A DNA stretch of 58,789 nucleotides, from the NCBI RefSeq assembly GCF_013030945.1, contig NZ_JABBXF010000073.1, forward strand, positions 1 to 58,789, written 5' to 3'. The DNA is from Streptomyces morookaense. Its GTDB lineage: Bacteria > Actinomycetota > Actinomycetes > Streptomycetales > Streptomycetaceae. Below the pieces are notes generated by a model. That model did not search any database. It was not told the DNA's origin and worked only from the letters and a program-made list of their open reading frames with translations. Below, piece by piece: positions 47,837 to 56,096 of this stretch. The position numbers were made by a program, and so were the translations under genes. Each line of letters begins with the position of its first letter. Within the stretch, counting starts at the first letter, position 1.

Positions 47837-48358
47837 ATGAGCGCCGAACCGACCCGCAGGATCGTCCTTCTCCGGCATGCCAAGGCCGACTGGCCCGATG
47901 TCGACGACCACGACCGCCCCCTCGCGGAGCGCGGCCGCAAGGACGCCCCGGCCGCCGGCCGCTGGCTCGCCGGCTCCGGCATCCCCCTCGACCTGGCCCT
48001 CTGCTCCACCGCCGCCCGCACCCGCGAGACCTGGAAGCTCGCCGCCCACGAGCTGGACCGGCGCCCCCGCACGGTCTACGAGGAGCGCATCTACGAGGCC
48101 TCGGCGGGCGAGCTCATCGCCCTGATCAACGAGATTTCCGACGAGGCCAAGGACGTGCTGATCGTCGGGCACAACCCCGGCATGCACGCGGTGGCCGATG
48201 CCCTGGCCGGCAGCGCGGAGGGCGACGCCCTGGCCCGGATGAGCCGTTCGGGCTTCCCCACGTCCGCCATCGCGGTGCTCGCGGTCACCGGCTCCTGGAA
48301 GTCCGTGGAGCACAGCGGCGCCCGCCTGGTCTCCTTCTGGGCGCCGCACCCCAAGTAG
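47837..48358 (+). CDS. SixA-type histidine phosphatase family protein
   Basis: The product has 173 residues. The catalytic RHG-type motif is LLRHAKADWP with the phosphoacceptor histidine near 14. Arginine in TAARTRETW (near 60) and the second histidine in VGHNPGMH (near 112) complete the site. SixA dephosphorylates phosphohistidine on phosphotransfer domains in E. coli; in actinomycetes the substrate is not established. It is convergent with serB, with a small GCCGG/CCGGC hairpin between. Confidence 0.88.
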   Translation: MSAEPTRRIVLLRHAKADWPDVDDHDRPLAERGRKDAPAAGRWLAGSGIPLDLALCSTAARTRETWKLAAHELDRRPRTVYEERIYEASAGELIALINEISDEAKDVLIVGHNPGMHAVADALAGSAEGDALARMSRSGFPTSAIAVLAVTGSWKSVEHSGARLVSFWAPHPK

Positions 48359-48388
48359 CCGCGCCGGCCACGACCGGCGAATGCGGCC

Positions 48389-49612
48389 TCACTCGTGGGT
48401 GTTGGCCGCCTCGACCTCTTCACGGGTGACGCCGAGCAGATAGAGCACCGTGTCCAGGAAGGGCACGTTCACCGCGGTGTGCGCAGCCTCCCGCACCACG
48501 GGCTTGGCGTTGAACGCCACGCCCAGGCCTGCCGCGTTGAGCATGTCCAGGTCGTTCGCACCGTCGCCGACGGCCACGGTCTGCGCGAGCGGCACCCCGG
48601 CCTCCGCCGCGAACCGGCGCAACAGCCGTGCCTTCCCGGCCCGGTCCACGATCTCCCCGGTGACCCGGCCGGTCAGCTTCCCGTCCACTATCTCCAGGGT
48701 GTTGGCGGACGCGAAGTCCAGCCCCAGCCGCTCCCGCAGGTCGTCGGTGACCTGGGTGAAGCCGCCCGAGACCACGCCCACCTGGAAGCCGAGCTTCTTC
48801 AGCGTGCGGATCAGCGTCCGGGCGCCGGGGGTGAGCCGCACCTCGGCGCGCACCTTGTCCACGACCGACTCGTCGAGCCCGGCCAGCAGCGCCACCCGGG
48901 CGTGCAGCGACTCCTCGAAGTCCAGCTCGCCGCGCATCGCCCGCGCGGTGACCTCCGCGACCTCGGCCTCGCAGCCCGCGTGCGCGGCGAACAGCTCGAT
49001 GACCTCGTCCTGGATGAGCGTGGAGTCGACGTCCATCACCACCAGCCGCTGCGCGCGCCGCTGCAGCCCGGCCGCGACGACCGCCACGTCCACGCCCAGC
49101 TTGGCGGCCTCCAGGGCCAGGGCGGTGCGCAGGGTCTCCGTCTCGGTGCCGGAGACGGCGAACTCCACGGCCGTCACGGGGTACTTGGCGAGCCGGAAGA
49201 TACGGTCGATGTTGCCGCCGGTGCCGGTGATGCAGGCCGCGATGGAGGCCGTCGACTCGGCGGTGAGCGGGTGCCCGAGCACGGTGACGTGGGAACGGCC
49301 CACGCCGCGCGGCCGGTTGTCGCCCCGGCCCGAGATGATCTCGGTCTGCAGGCGCATCGAGTCCGCCCAACTGTGCACGGTGGAACGGAGTTCGCCCTCC
49401 GTCGCCCCGTCCCCCTTCGGCGCGGTCACCAGGGCGCACAGGGTGATCCGGCCCCGGGTCACGACCTGCTCGATGTCGACGACGTCCACGGAGAAGGCGG
49501 CGAGGGTGTCGAAGAGGCCGGCGGTGATGCCGGGGCGGTCCTTGCCGAATATCTTGACGAGCAGGGTGGGGTCGTCGTCGGCGGCGGGGACGACGTTCTC
49601 TGATGCGCTCAT
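48389..49612 (-). CDS. serB: Phosphoserine phosphatase SerB with N-terminal ACT domains
   Basis: The product has 407 residues. The N-terminal ~180 residues form two ACT-like regulatory domains (KIFGKDRPGITAGLFDTLAA, then HVTVLGHPLTAESTASIAAC). The C-terminal HAD domain has DVDSTLIQDE (near 192, nucleophile aspartate), VSGGFTQV and the VGDGANDLDMLNAAGLGVAF loop. It makes L-serine from phosphoserine, the last step of serine synthesis, and the ACT part should sense serine. It is monocistronic. Confidence 0.95.
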   Translation of the reverse strand: MSASENVVPAADDDPTLLVKIFGKDRPGITAGLFDTLAAFSVDVVDIEQVVTRGRITLCALVTAPKGDGATEGELRSTVHSWADSMRLQTEIISGRGDNRPRGVGRSHVTVLGHPLTAESTASIAACITGTGGNIDRIFRLAKYPVTAVEFAVSGTETETLRTALALEAAKLGVDVAVVAAGLQRRAQRLVVMDVDSTLIQDEVIELFAAHAGCEAEVAEVTARAMRGELDFEESLHARVALLAGLDESVVDKVRAEVRLTPGARTLIRTLKKLGFQVGVVSGGFTQVTDDLRERLGLDFASANTLEIVDGKLTGRVTGEIVDRAGKARLLRRFAAEAGVPLAQTVAVGDGANDLDMLNAAGLGVAFNAKPVVREAAHTAVNVPFLDTVLYLLGVTREEVEAANTHE

Positions 49613-49702
49613 GGTGGTTCTACCGTATCCGGCGCCGGAGGGGGCCTGCGCAGCCGGTGCCGCTTCGCGGGGGTCGGCCGTTCTTCGGGGCGCCTGAGCT
49701 TT

Positions 49703-49790
49703 TGCGCCCCGTCAGGGGCGCTGGGGGGTGCCCCCAGCGCCCCTTCGAGGCGCCTGGCTTACGGGGCGCCCGGTTTACGGGGCGCAGGGC
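49703..49790. repeat. Dispersed palindromic repeat cluster (copy I)
   Basis: GCGCCCCGTCAGGGGCGC is followed by CTGGGGGGTGCCCCCAG and three further TTACGGGGCGC units, ending at the stop region of the streptophobe gene. It is the largest copy in the window and combines both cores of the 476-550 palindrome. Confidence 0.7.
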
Positions 49791-51348
49791 CCGGCGGCGG
49801 CGTTTCGCCCGGTGGGCGGCGCGGCCTGCGGGGTGGCGGTATCGGCTGTGCCGTGCGGGTCGGGATGTCGGACGGGTCCTCTCCCGGTGCGCGCAGGTAC
49901 GGATTCGTGTCACCGCTCGACGGCCGGTACGACGAGGACGGTGTGTACGGCCCCGGCAGAGAGACCGGATCGGGGTACGTCCGCGCACCACGGGTCCGTA
50001 CGGCGCGGCGGCCCGCCGTGCCCGTCGCGCAGGCCAGCAGTGCCCCGGCCGCCCCCGCGGCGCACCCCCAGAGCGCCCCCAGCAGCAGCGCCGACGGCAC
50101 ACTTCCGGCCAGCTCCAGGCCGGCCCCGGCCGCGTCGATGCCCAGCACCGACAGACTGGCGTCCGCCTTCAGCCGGGTCGCCAGCACCAGCAGCGGCAGC
50201 GCCACGGCGGTGGCCGCCCCGAGCGAGAGGGCGCACCGGCCCACGAAGGCGCCGGTCCGCGCACCGTCGCGCGGGGTGCGGACGGCCGTGAGCACCCCGG
50301 CCGTCAGCATCAGCAGCACGCTTCCCACGCTCAGCAGCCACACCAGCGGCTCCAGGTCCGCGAGCCGGCTCACCGACACCGCCGAGTCGGCCTGCCCCTT
50401 CAGCAGTTTGTCCAGCGGGTCGGGGAGCACCTGCAGCAGCGAGCCGCTCGCCGTGCCGCGCCAGGGCACGAGCAGGCCCAGCGGCACCCCGATCCACACA
50501 CCGTTCGGCGCACCCAGCAGCGCAGCCCCCAGCACCCGCCGGGGACGGCCGTCCCCGGCGGCCGCGGCCACCGCCGCCGCCAGGCCCGCCACGACCGCCA
50601 GCACCAGGACCGCGCACACCGCCGAGGCGGCGGGGCGGACGCTGCGGTGCAGCGCGGACCAGGCCACCGGCAGCCGGGCCCGGCGGGAGACCAGCACGGC
50701 GATCACCAGGACGGCCAGCACCCACACCGCTCCGCCGAGCAGCGAGGGACCGGTGCGCACCGAGAAGCCGACGGACGCCTTCGCCTTGGCGAGCCCGGAG
50801 ATGCGGTCGGCCAGCCCGCCGCCGATGTCCCCGAGGCTCCCCAGCCCGGGGATCTGCAGCCCCCCGCTGCCTCCCCCGGAACCCGGCCCCGTGCTGCTGC
50901 CGTCGAAGGTGACCGTGGACGACCCGGCCCACGCGAGCCCGCCCAGCAGCAGGACGAACAGCAGGGCCACCGCGCCCGCCCGCGCGGCCAGTTCGGCGCC
51001 GCGCAGGGCGGCTCCGGCGGGGCGCAGGGAACGGGCGAAGATGCCGCCGAGCAGCAGCGCCCCCACCAGGCTCACACCCAGTGGCGCGAAATCGATGGTG
51101 GTGTGCGCCCCGGCACCGGCCAGCCCGAAAGCCTCGACCGAGCCCGAGGGAGTCACCGAGCCGCCGACCGCCAGCACGACCACGGCGGCCGTCATCGGCC
51201 CCAGCCGTCCCGCGGCATCCGCCCCGAGCAGATGCAGACCGAGTGCCGCAATTCCCGCCATGGCGAGAAAAGCCCAGCTCACGGCCGCTATGGAAGTAAG
51301 GAGCAGATCTGCGGCGAAAGCTGTGCGCCTGCCACTGGTGATGGTCAT
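49759..51348 (-). CDS. Streptophobe-family multi-span membrane protein
   Basis: The product has 529 residues from ATG 51348. At least ten hydrophobic segments are seen (for example LLLTSIAAVSWAFLAMAGIA, PLGVSLVGALLLGGIFARSL, VLVLAVVAGLAAAVAAAAGD). Between them lie Gly/Ser-rich loops, including a SGGGSGG segment, and a Pro-rich C-terminal tail of ~75 residues. This is the streptomycete-specific streptophobe pattern; function unknown. It is divergent from the FHA-ABC transporter gene. The tail is partly coded by sequence near the dispersed repeat. Confidence 0.8.
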   Translation of the reverse strand: MTITSGRRTAFAADLLLTSIAAVSWAFLAMAGIAALGLHLLGADAAGRLGPMTAAVVVLAVGGSVTPSGSVEAFGLAGAGAHTTIDFAPLGVSLVGALLLGGIFARSLRPAGAALRGAELAARAGAVALLFVLLLGGLAWAGSSTVTFDGSSTGPGSGGGSGGLQIPGLGSLGDIGGGLADRISGLAKAKASVGFSVRTGPSLLGGAVWVLAVLVIAVLVSRRARLPVAWSALHRSVRPAASAVCAVLVLAVVAGLAAAVAAAAGDGRPRRVLGAALLGAPNGVWIGVPLGLLVPWRGTASGSLLQVLPDPLDKLLKGQADSAVSVSRLADLEPLVWLLSVGSVLLMLTAGVLTAVRTPRDGARTGAFVGRCALSLGAATAVALPLLVLATRLKADASLSVLGIDAAGAGLELAGSVPSALLLGALWGCAAGAAGALLACATGTAGRRAVRTRGARTYPDPVSLPGPYTPSSSYRPSSGDTNPYLRAPGEDPSDIPTRTAQPIPPPRRPRRPPGETPPPGPAPRKPGAP

Positions 51349-51466
51349 TGCGCCCCCCGGTCCATACCAGTTGCCCGGATGCTGGTGATCCGTACGCATC
51401 CATGGGCTGTTACCACTCTCCGGGCGACTTTCGGATCGGTCAACAGTGCCTGTTACACGGCTGCTT

Positions 51467-51494
51467 CAGTCCCCGACTTTCGGTCGGGGGACTG
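51467..51494 (+). promoter_or_regulatory. Hairpin and -10 element upstream of the FHA-ABC gene
   Basis: CAGTCCCCGAC (51467-51477) pairs with GTCGGGGGACTG (51483-51494) with one extra G. Downstream, TAGACT at 51530-51535 is a good -10 candidate, giving a transcription start about 25 bases before the GTG. The hairpin is upstream of that start and could be an operator. The rest of 51349-51567 shows nothing else I can support. Confidence 0.4.
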
Positions 51495-51567
51495 TGCCTG
51501 AAATAGTTCCTCCCGATGTTCGCCATCCCTAGACTCCCCGTGCAGGGGGCTCATCGGGGGACAAGTA

Positions 51568-54150
51568 GTGGGGCATGGAGTGCCGGAACTCGTACTGGAA
51601 TTGAATGGACAGACCTGGACGCTCGATCCGTCCAGGTCGTACACCCTGGGTCGTGATCCGCAGGGTGACATGGTGCTGGAGGACGCCCGGGTGTCGTGGC
51701 GGCACGCCACCGTGCGCTGGGGCGGCCACAGTTGGGTCATCGAGGACCAGGGCAGCACCAACGGCACCTATGTGCAGGGTCAGCGCATCCATCACATGGA
51801 GATCGGCCCCGGCTCCGCCGTGCACCTCGGCAACGCCACCGACGGCCCCGTGCTGCACCTGAGCGCGGCAGCGGCCGCGGCCCCGGCCGCGGACCTCTAC
51901 AACGCACAGACGGCCATGGCCGCGCCGCAGCAGCACCAGGCGTACCAGACGCCGGTGCAGCAGCCGGGACACGACTGGGCCGCCCAGCAGCACCAGGCAC
52001 AGCAGCCGCAGCACCAGCAGCAGGCCGCCTGGCAGCAGCCGCAGGCCCAGCAGCACCAGCAGCAGGCCTACGTCCCGCAGCAGCAGGCGGCCCCGGCCGC
52101 GCAGCCGCAGCAGCCGACCGGCGGCGGTGCCGCGGGCGCGGCGCCCGTCCACGGCGACCGCAGCCCGACCAGCTTCCACCAGATGGCGGTCGGCCGCGTC
52201 ATGCGCATCGGCCGTGCCCTGGACAACGAGCTGGTCGTCTCCGACCTCCAGGTCTCCCGCCACCACGCGGAGTTCCGGGCCACCAGCGACGGCCGCTTCG
52301 AGATCGTCGACCTCGGCAGCCACAACGGCACCTACGTCAACGGTCAGCCGGTCAGCCGGCAGATCATCGGCCCCCACGACACCGTCGGTGTCGGTCACTC
52401 CACCTTCCGCCTCGTCGGCGACCGGCTGGAAGAGTTCGTCGACACCGGCGACGTCTCCTTCTCCGCGCGCCACCTGACCGTCACGGTCGACGGCGGCAAG
52501 CAGATCCTCAAGGACGTCTCCTTCGGCGTCCCCGAGAAGTCGCTGATCGCCGTCATCGGCCCGTCCGGCTCCGGCAAGTCCACCCTGCTCAAGGCGCTCA
52601 CGGGCTACCGCCCCGCCAACCAGGGCGACGTCCTCTACGACAACCGGAACCTCTACAAGCAGTTCGCCGAGCTGCGCCAGCGCATCGGTCTGGTCCCGCA
52701 GGACGACATCCTGCACAAGGAGCTCACCGTCCGGAAGGCACTGCGCTACGCGGCCAAGCTCCGCTTCCCCGGCGACACCGCGCCCGCCGAGCGCGAGGCC
52801 CGCATCGACGAGGTGCTGCGCGAGCTCAAGCTCGACATCCACAAGGACAAGAAGGTCACCGCCCTCTCCGGCGGCCAGCGCAAGCGCGTCTCGGTCGCCC
52901 TGGAGCTGCTGACCAAGCCGTCGCTGATCTTCCTGGACGAGCCCACCTCCGGCCTCGACCCGGGCATGGACCGCGACGTCATGCAGCTGCTGCGCGGCCT
53001 GGCCGACGACGGCCGCACCGTCCTCGTGGTCACGCACTCCGTGGCCGAGCTGGCGCTCTGCGACAAGCTGCTCGTCATGGCGCCCGGTGGCTCCGTCGCC
53101 TACTTCGGCCCGCCGGAGGAGGCGCTCAACTTCTTCGGCTACGAGACCTGGGCCGACGTCTTCTCGGCCTTCGAGAACTACCGCGACTACGACTGGGCGG
53201 GCCGCTGGAAGGGCTCGCAGCACTACCAGATGTACGCGGCCGACATCGACGCCGTCGCCCCGCAGTCCGTGCACGTCCAGCCGCAGAGCCCGCCGAAGGC
53301 CCAGAGCTGGGGCTCGCAGCTGTGGACGCTGATGCGCCGCTACGCCTCGGTCATCGCCTCCGACCGCGGCTTCATGGGCCTGATGCTCGTGCTGCCCGCG
53401 GTGCTCGGCGGCGTCAGCTGTGTGATCCCGTCCGACTACGGCCTCGGCGCCCCGGACCCGCGGCACTTCAACCAGGACGCCGGCACGATCATGCTGATCC
53501 TCGCGGTCGGCATGTGCTTCTCGGGCGCCGCCAACTCCGTCCGAGAACTGATCAAGGAACGGGTGATCTACGAACGGGAACGGGCCGTCGGCCTCTCCCG
53601 CTCCGCGTACCTGATGTCCAAGGTCATCGTCCTCGGACTGATCACCGCCCTGCAGGGCGTCATCATCTCCGCCATCGGCTTCTCGATCCGCAAGATGCCG
53701 AAGGAGGGCGTGATCCTCAAGAACCTCCCGGCCGTCGAGCTGTGCCTGGTGATCATCGCCCTCGGCTTCACGTCGATGATGATCGGCCTCGTGATCTCCT
53801 CGCTGGTGAAGACCGCCGAGAAGACGATGCCGCTGCTGGTCATGTTCGCCATCGTCCAGGTGGTGTTCACCGGCATCATGTTCAAGATCTACGACTCCCC
53901 GGGCGTCGAGCAGGTCGCCTGGCTGATGCCCTCCCGCTGGGCCATCGGCGCCGCCGCCGCGACGCTGGACCTGTCGCACATCATGGCGCCGATGGACAAG
54001 AGCAACCACGACAACCTCGACCCGCTGTGGACGCACAGCGCCGCGCAGTGGGGCATCGACGTGGTCGTGCTCCTCGCGCTCGGCGTGATCTGCGGAATCG
54101 CGGTCGCGCGCCTGCTGCGCCGTCACGAGCCGGAAGTCATGCGCAAGTGA
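51568..54150 (+). CDS. FHA-domain ABC-2 type transporter (ATPase-permease fusion)
   Basis: The product has 860 residues. There are two FHA phosphothreonine-binding domains: first about 5-95 (YTLGRDPQGD, STNGTY), second about 205-290 (RIGRALDNE, SHNGTYVNG). A Gln-rich linker (105-195) lies between them. The ABC ATPase is at 305-540 with GPSGSGKST (near 331), LSGGQRKRV (near 434) and LIFLDEPTSG. An ABC-2 permease domain has six or seven helices (585-855). The layout matches mycobacterial Rv1747-type transporters, which are controlled by Ser/Thr kinases and linked to cell-envelope lipid export. The start is GTG 51568, with GGGGGAC upstream. Confidence 0.92.
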   Translation: MGHGVPELVLELNGQTWTLDPSRSYTLGRDPQGDMVLEDARVSWRHATVRWGGHSWVIEDQGSTNGTYVQGQRIHHMEIGPGSAVHLGNATDGPVLHLSAAAAAAPAADLYNAQTAMAAPQQHQAYQTPVQQPGHDWAAQQHQAQQPQHQQQAAWQQPQAQQHQQQAYVPQQQAAPAAQPQQPTGGGAAGAAPVHGDRSPTSFHQMAVGRVMRIGRALDNELVVSDLQVSRHHAEFRATSDGRFEIVDLGSHNGTYVNGQPVSRQIIGPHDTVGVGHSTFRLVGDRLEEFVDTGDVSFSARHLTVTVDGGKQILKDVSFGVPEKSLIAVIGPSGSGKSTLLKALTGYRPANQGDVLYDNRNLYKQFAELRQRIGLVPQDDILHKELTVRKALRYAAKLRFPGDTAPAEREARIDEVLRELKLDIHKDKKVTALSGGQRKRVSVALELLTKPSLIFLDEPTSGLDPGMDRDVMQLLRGLADDGRTVLVVTHSVAELALCDKLLVMAPGGSVAYFGPPEEALNFFGYETWADVFSAFENYRDYDWAGRWKGSQHYQMYAADIDAVAPQSVHVQPQSPPKAQSWGSQLWTLMRRYASVIASDRGFMGLMLVLPAVLGGVSCVIPSDYGLGAPDPRHFNQDAGTIMLILAVGMCFSGAANSVRELIKERVIYERERAVGLSRSAYLMSKVIVLGLITALQGVIISAIGFSIRKMPKEGVILKNLPAVELCLVIIALGFTSMMIGLVISSLVKTAEKTMPLLVMFAIVQVVFTGIMFKIYDSPGVEQVAWLMPSRWAIGAAAATLDLSHIMAPMDKSNHDNLDPLWTHSAAQWGIDVVVLLALGVICGIAVARLLRRHEPEVMRK

Positions 54151-54167
54151 CGATTGCTCACGTATAA

Positions 54168-54214
54168 CGCCTGAGGGCGGTGTTCCCGGAATTCGGGAAC
54201 ACCGCCCTCAGGCG
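54168..54214. terminator. Bidirectional terminator, perfect 21-bp stem
   Basis: Bases 54168-54188 are fully complementary to 54194-54214 around GAATT. It lies between the convergent FHA-ABC and transglycosylase-like genes and should stop both transcripts. Confidence 0.9.
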
Positions 54215-54251
54215 TTGTACGGCCGTGCAGAAGAACGTGCCGAAGAAAGGA

Positions 54252-54953
54252 TCAGTAGGCCGAGTTCACGTTGTCCATCGAGCCGTAGACCTTGGCCGCG
54301 TAATTGCAGGCGGCGGTGATGTTGGCGACCGGGTCGTAGATGTTCCAGGACGTGCCGTCGACGTGGTACGCCTTGAAGGTCGGGTCGATCACCTGCAGCA
54401 GGCCCTTGGAGGGTATGCCGGCGGCGGCGTTGGAGTCCCAGTTGTTGATGGCGTTGGGGTTGCCCGTCGACTCCCGCATGATGTTGCGGTAGATGCCGTT
54501 GTAGGTGCCCGGAATGCCCTTGGCGGCCATGATGTCCAGGGACTGGCGGATCCAGCCGTCCAGGTTGTTGGCGTAGACCTTGGGGGCCGGGGCGGCGGGC
54601 GCGGCCTCGACCGGCTTGCGCTCCTCGGAACGGCTCGCGGCCTGCTGCTCGGCGCGCTCCTTGTCCGCCTTGGCCTTCGCCTCGTCGTCGGCCTTCTTCT
54701 TGGCCTCGGCGGCGGTCTTGGCCTGCGCGGCGGCGGCGTCCGACTGCTTGGTCAGCTCGCTCTGCTGGGTCTCGCCGAAGGCCGAGGTGTTCCAGGCCAC
54801 CTCCTTGACGCCGATCGACTGCGCGTCGCCCTTGGCGCCGGCGGTCGGCACGAGGGCGAAGGCCAGGGCGGCGGCGCCCGCGCCGGCGATGCCGGCGGCG
54901 GAGAACTTGTGGACCTTGGTCAGGCGGGTATAGCCAGAGATGGGGGAGCGCAT
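54252..54953 (-). CDS. Secreted transglycosylase-like (SLT-domain) protein
   Basis: The product has 233 residues from ATG 54953. A signal-like segment follows SGYTRLTKVHK (AGIAGAGAAALAFALVPTAG). Residues 60-120 are an Ala/Lys/Glu-rich coiled-coil stretch. The C-terminal ~110 residues are a lysozyme-like SLT domain with the catalytic Glu in NIMRESTGNP (near 158), then GLLQVIDPTFKAY and DPVANITAACNYA. It probably cleaves peptidoglycan outside the cell. The upstream 5' region has no recognisable c-di-AMP riboswitch. Confidence 0.85.
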   Translation of the reverse strand: MRSPISGYTRLTKVHKFSAAGIAGAGAAALAFALVPTAGAKGDAQSIGVKEVAWNTSAFGETQQSELTKQSDAAAAQAKTAAEAKKKADDEAKAKADKERAEQQAASRSEERKPVEAAPAAPAPKVYANNLDGWIRQSLDIMAAKGIPGTYNGIYRNIMRESTGNPNAINNWDSNAAAGIPSKGLLQVIDPTFKAYHVDGTSWNIYDPVANITAACNYAAKVYGSMDNVNSAY

Positions 54954-55291
54954 ACGAGCTGAACCTCTTCCGATCGCGTGAGCCGCAGGGGCCGTTTTCG
55001 GGCTGAAAAAACAGCGCCGTGTCTTTCGACGGCGCCGTGCGACGGGGGAAATTCTTAGCGCTCGCAAAATGCTGTGGCAAAGGTGTGACGTACTATCCCG
55101 CTTCGTTGCGGAGGGGTCCGCCCGCGACCCGGCGAACCTGTCCGGTCCCTGTGTGGGCCGCCGCTTACGACGGACTTATGCGTCCACTAGGCCGCTTCGT
55201 AAGTGATGTGCGTCCCATGAGCGGGCTCACACCGGGACCCCTGGGGGTTCACCCGGTGTGAGCGCCGCGGTGCATTCCGTGGAAAGGGGGC
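54954..55291. other. Gene-free interval with a terminator hairpin at 55225-55263
   Basis: GCTCACACCGGG (55225-55236) pairs with CCCGGTGTGAGC (55252-55263), with an inner CCCC/GGGG pair, just behind the stop of the minus-strand deiodinase-like gene. The part near 54954-55090 should hold the promoter and 5' leader of the transglycosylase-like gene; it contains ACGGCGCCGT and an A-run (GAAAAAAC). No gene is supported. Confidence 0.6.
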
Positions 55292-55990
55292 TCAGACCTC
55301 CACCAGCACCTGGTCCAGGTTCTTGCGCACCAGGTCCGGCACCTCGCAGTCCGCCGCCGGATAGCCGACGGGGATCACCGCGAAGGCCTTCTCGTTCACC
55401 GGCCGCCCCAGCACCTCCGACAGGAACCGCATCGGGCTCGGCGTGTGCACCAGTGCCGCCAGCCCCGACAGGTGCAGCGCCGAGAGCAGCATCCCGACCG
55501 CGATGCCGACCGACTCGTCCACGTAGTAGTGCTTGCGCCGCTCCCCGTCCGGGCCCAGCCAGTAGCGCTGCTGGAAGACGACGATCAGTGCCGGGGCGTC
55601 CGTCAGATGCGGCTTGACCTCGTCCGTGCCCAGCGGCCGCAGCGCCGCCAGCCACTCCTCGCCCAGCCGCCCCTCGTAGGAGATGCGTTCCTCCTCCTCG
55701 GCCGCGGCCCGGATCCGCCGCCGCACCGCCGGGTCCTTCACCAGCACGAACGTCCACGGCTGCTGGTGCGCCCCGGACGGCGCCGTGGCCGCGCACGCGA
55801 TCGCGTCCCGCACGGCCTGCTCGGGCACGGGATCGGCGGAGAACCGTCGCACGGTCCTGCGCCGGTCCATCCGCTCCCGCAGCTCCGCGGCCCGGACGAG
55901 CGACTCGGCGACGGGCATCCGCTCGGGCCGGTAGGGCACCGGCCGGTAGGGCTCGCCATGGATGGGTGTCCACTGCATCGGTGACGTCAT
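55292..55990 (-). CDS. Nitroreductase-fold flavoprotein, iodotyrosine deiodinase-like
   Basis: The product has 232 residues. The FMN region RRRTVRRFS (near 43-51) and APSGAHQQPW (near 70) place it in the nitroreductase superfamily. Residues E101, Y105 and K126 occur at exactly the spacing of the substrate-binding Glu, Tyr and Lys of human iodotyrosine deiodinase (E157, Y161, K182, from memory). The ending VGYPAADCEVPDLVRKNLDQ and the LGRPVNEK segment also match closely. It may therefore remove halogen from halotyrosines, using reduced FMN. Annotation pipelines would call it only a nitroreductase. The start is ATG 55990; ATG 55978 is an alternative. Confidence 0.82.
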   Translation of the reverse strand: MTSPMQWTPIHGEPYRPVPYRPERMPVAESLVRAAELRERMDRRRTVRRFSADPVPEQAVRDAIACAATAPSGAHQQPWTFVLVKDPAVRRRIRAAAEEEERISYEGRLGEEWLAALRPLGTDEVKPHLTDAPALIVVFQQRYWLGPDGERRKHYYVDESVGIAVGMLLSALHLSGLAALVHTPSPMRFLSEVLGRPVNEKAFAVIPVGYPAADCEVPDLVRKNLDQVLVEV

Positions 55991-56096
55991 GGCCAGAGTC
56001 TGGCCCGCGCGGGCCTTTCGGCCTAGGCCCCGGGTCCCGGCCGGCTGCGGCCGCCGGTCCGATCCCCCGCACGTGACCCGTGGGTACGGTGAGGCC

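Noticed and set aside
51930..52130. CAG-rich tandem repeat region as a non-coding microsatellite
   Set aside because: It is in frame and codes for the Gln-rich linker between two FHA domains.
54954..55120. c-di-AMP (ydaO) riboswitch upstream of the SLT-domain gene
   Set aside because: Streptomyces wall-hydrolase genes often carry one, but the conserved ydaO elements are not visible here.
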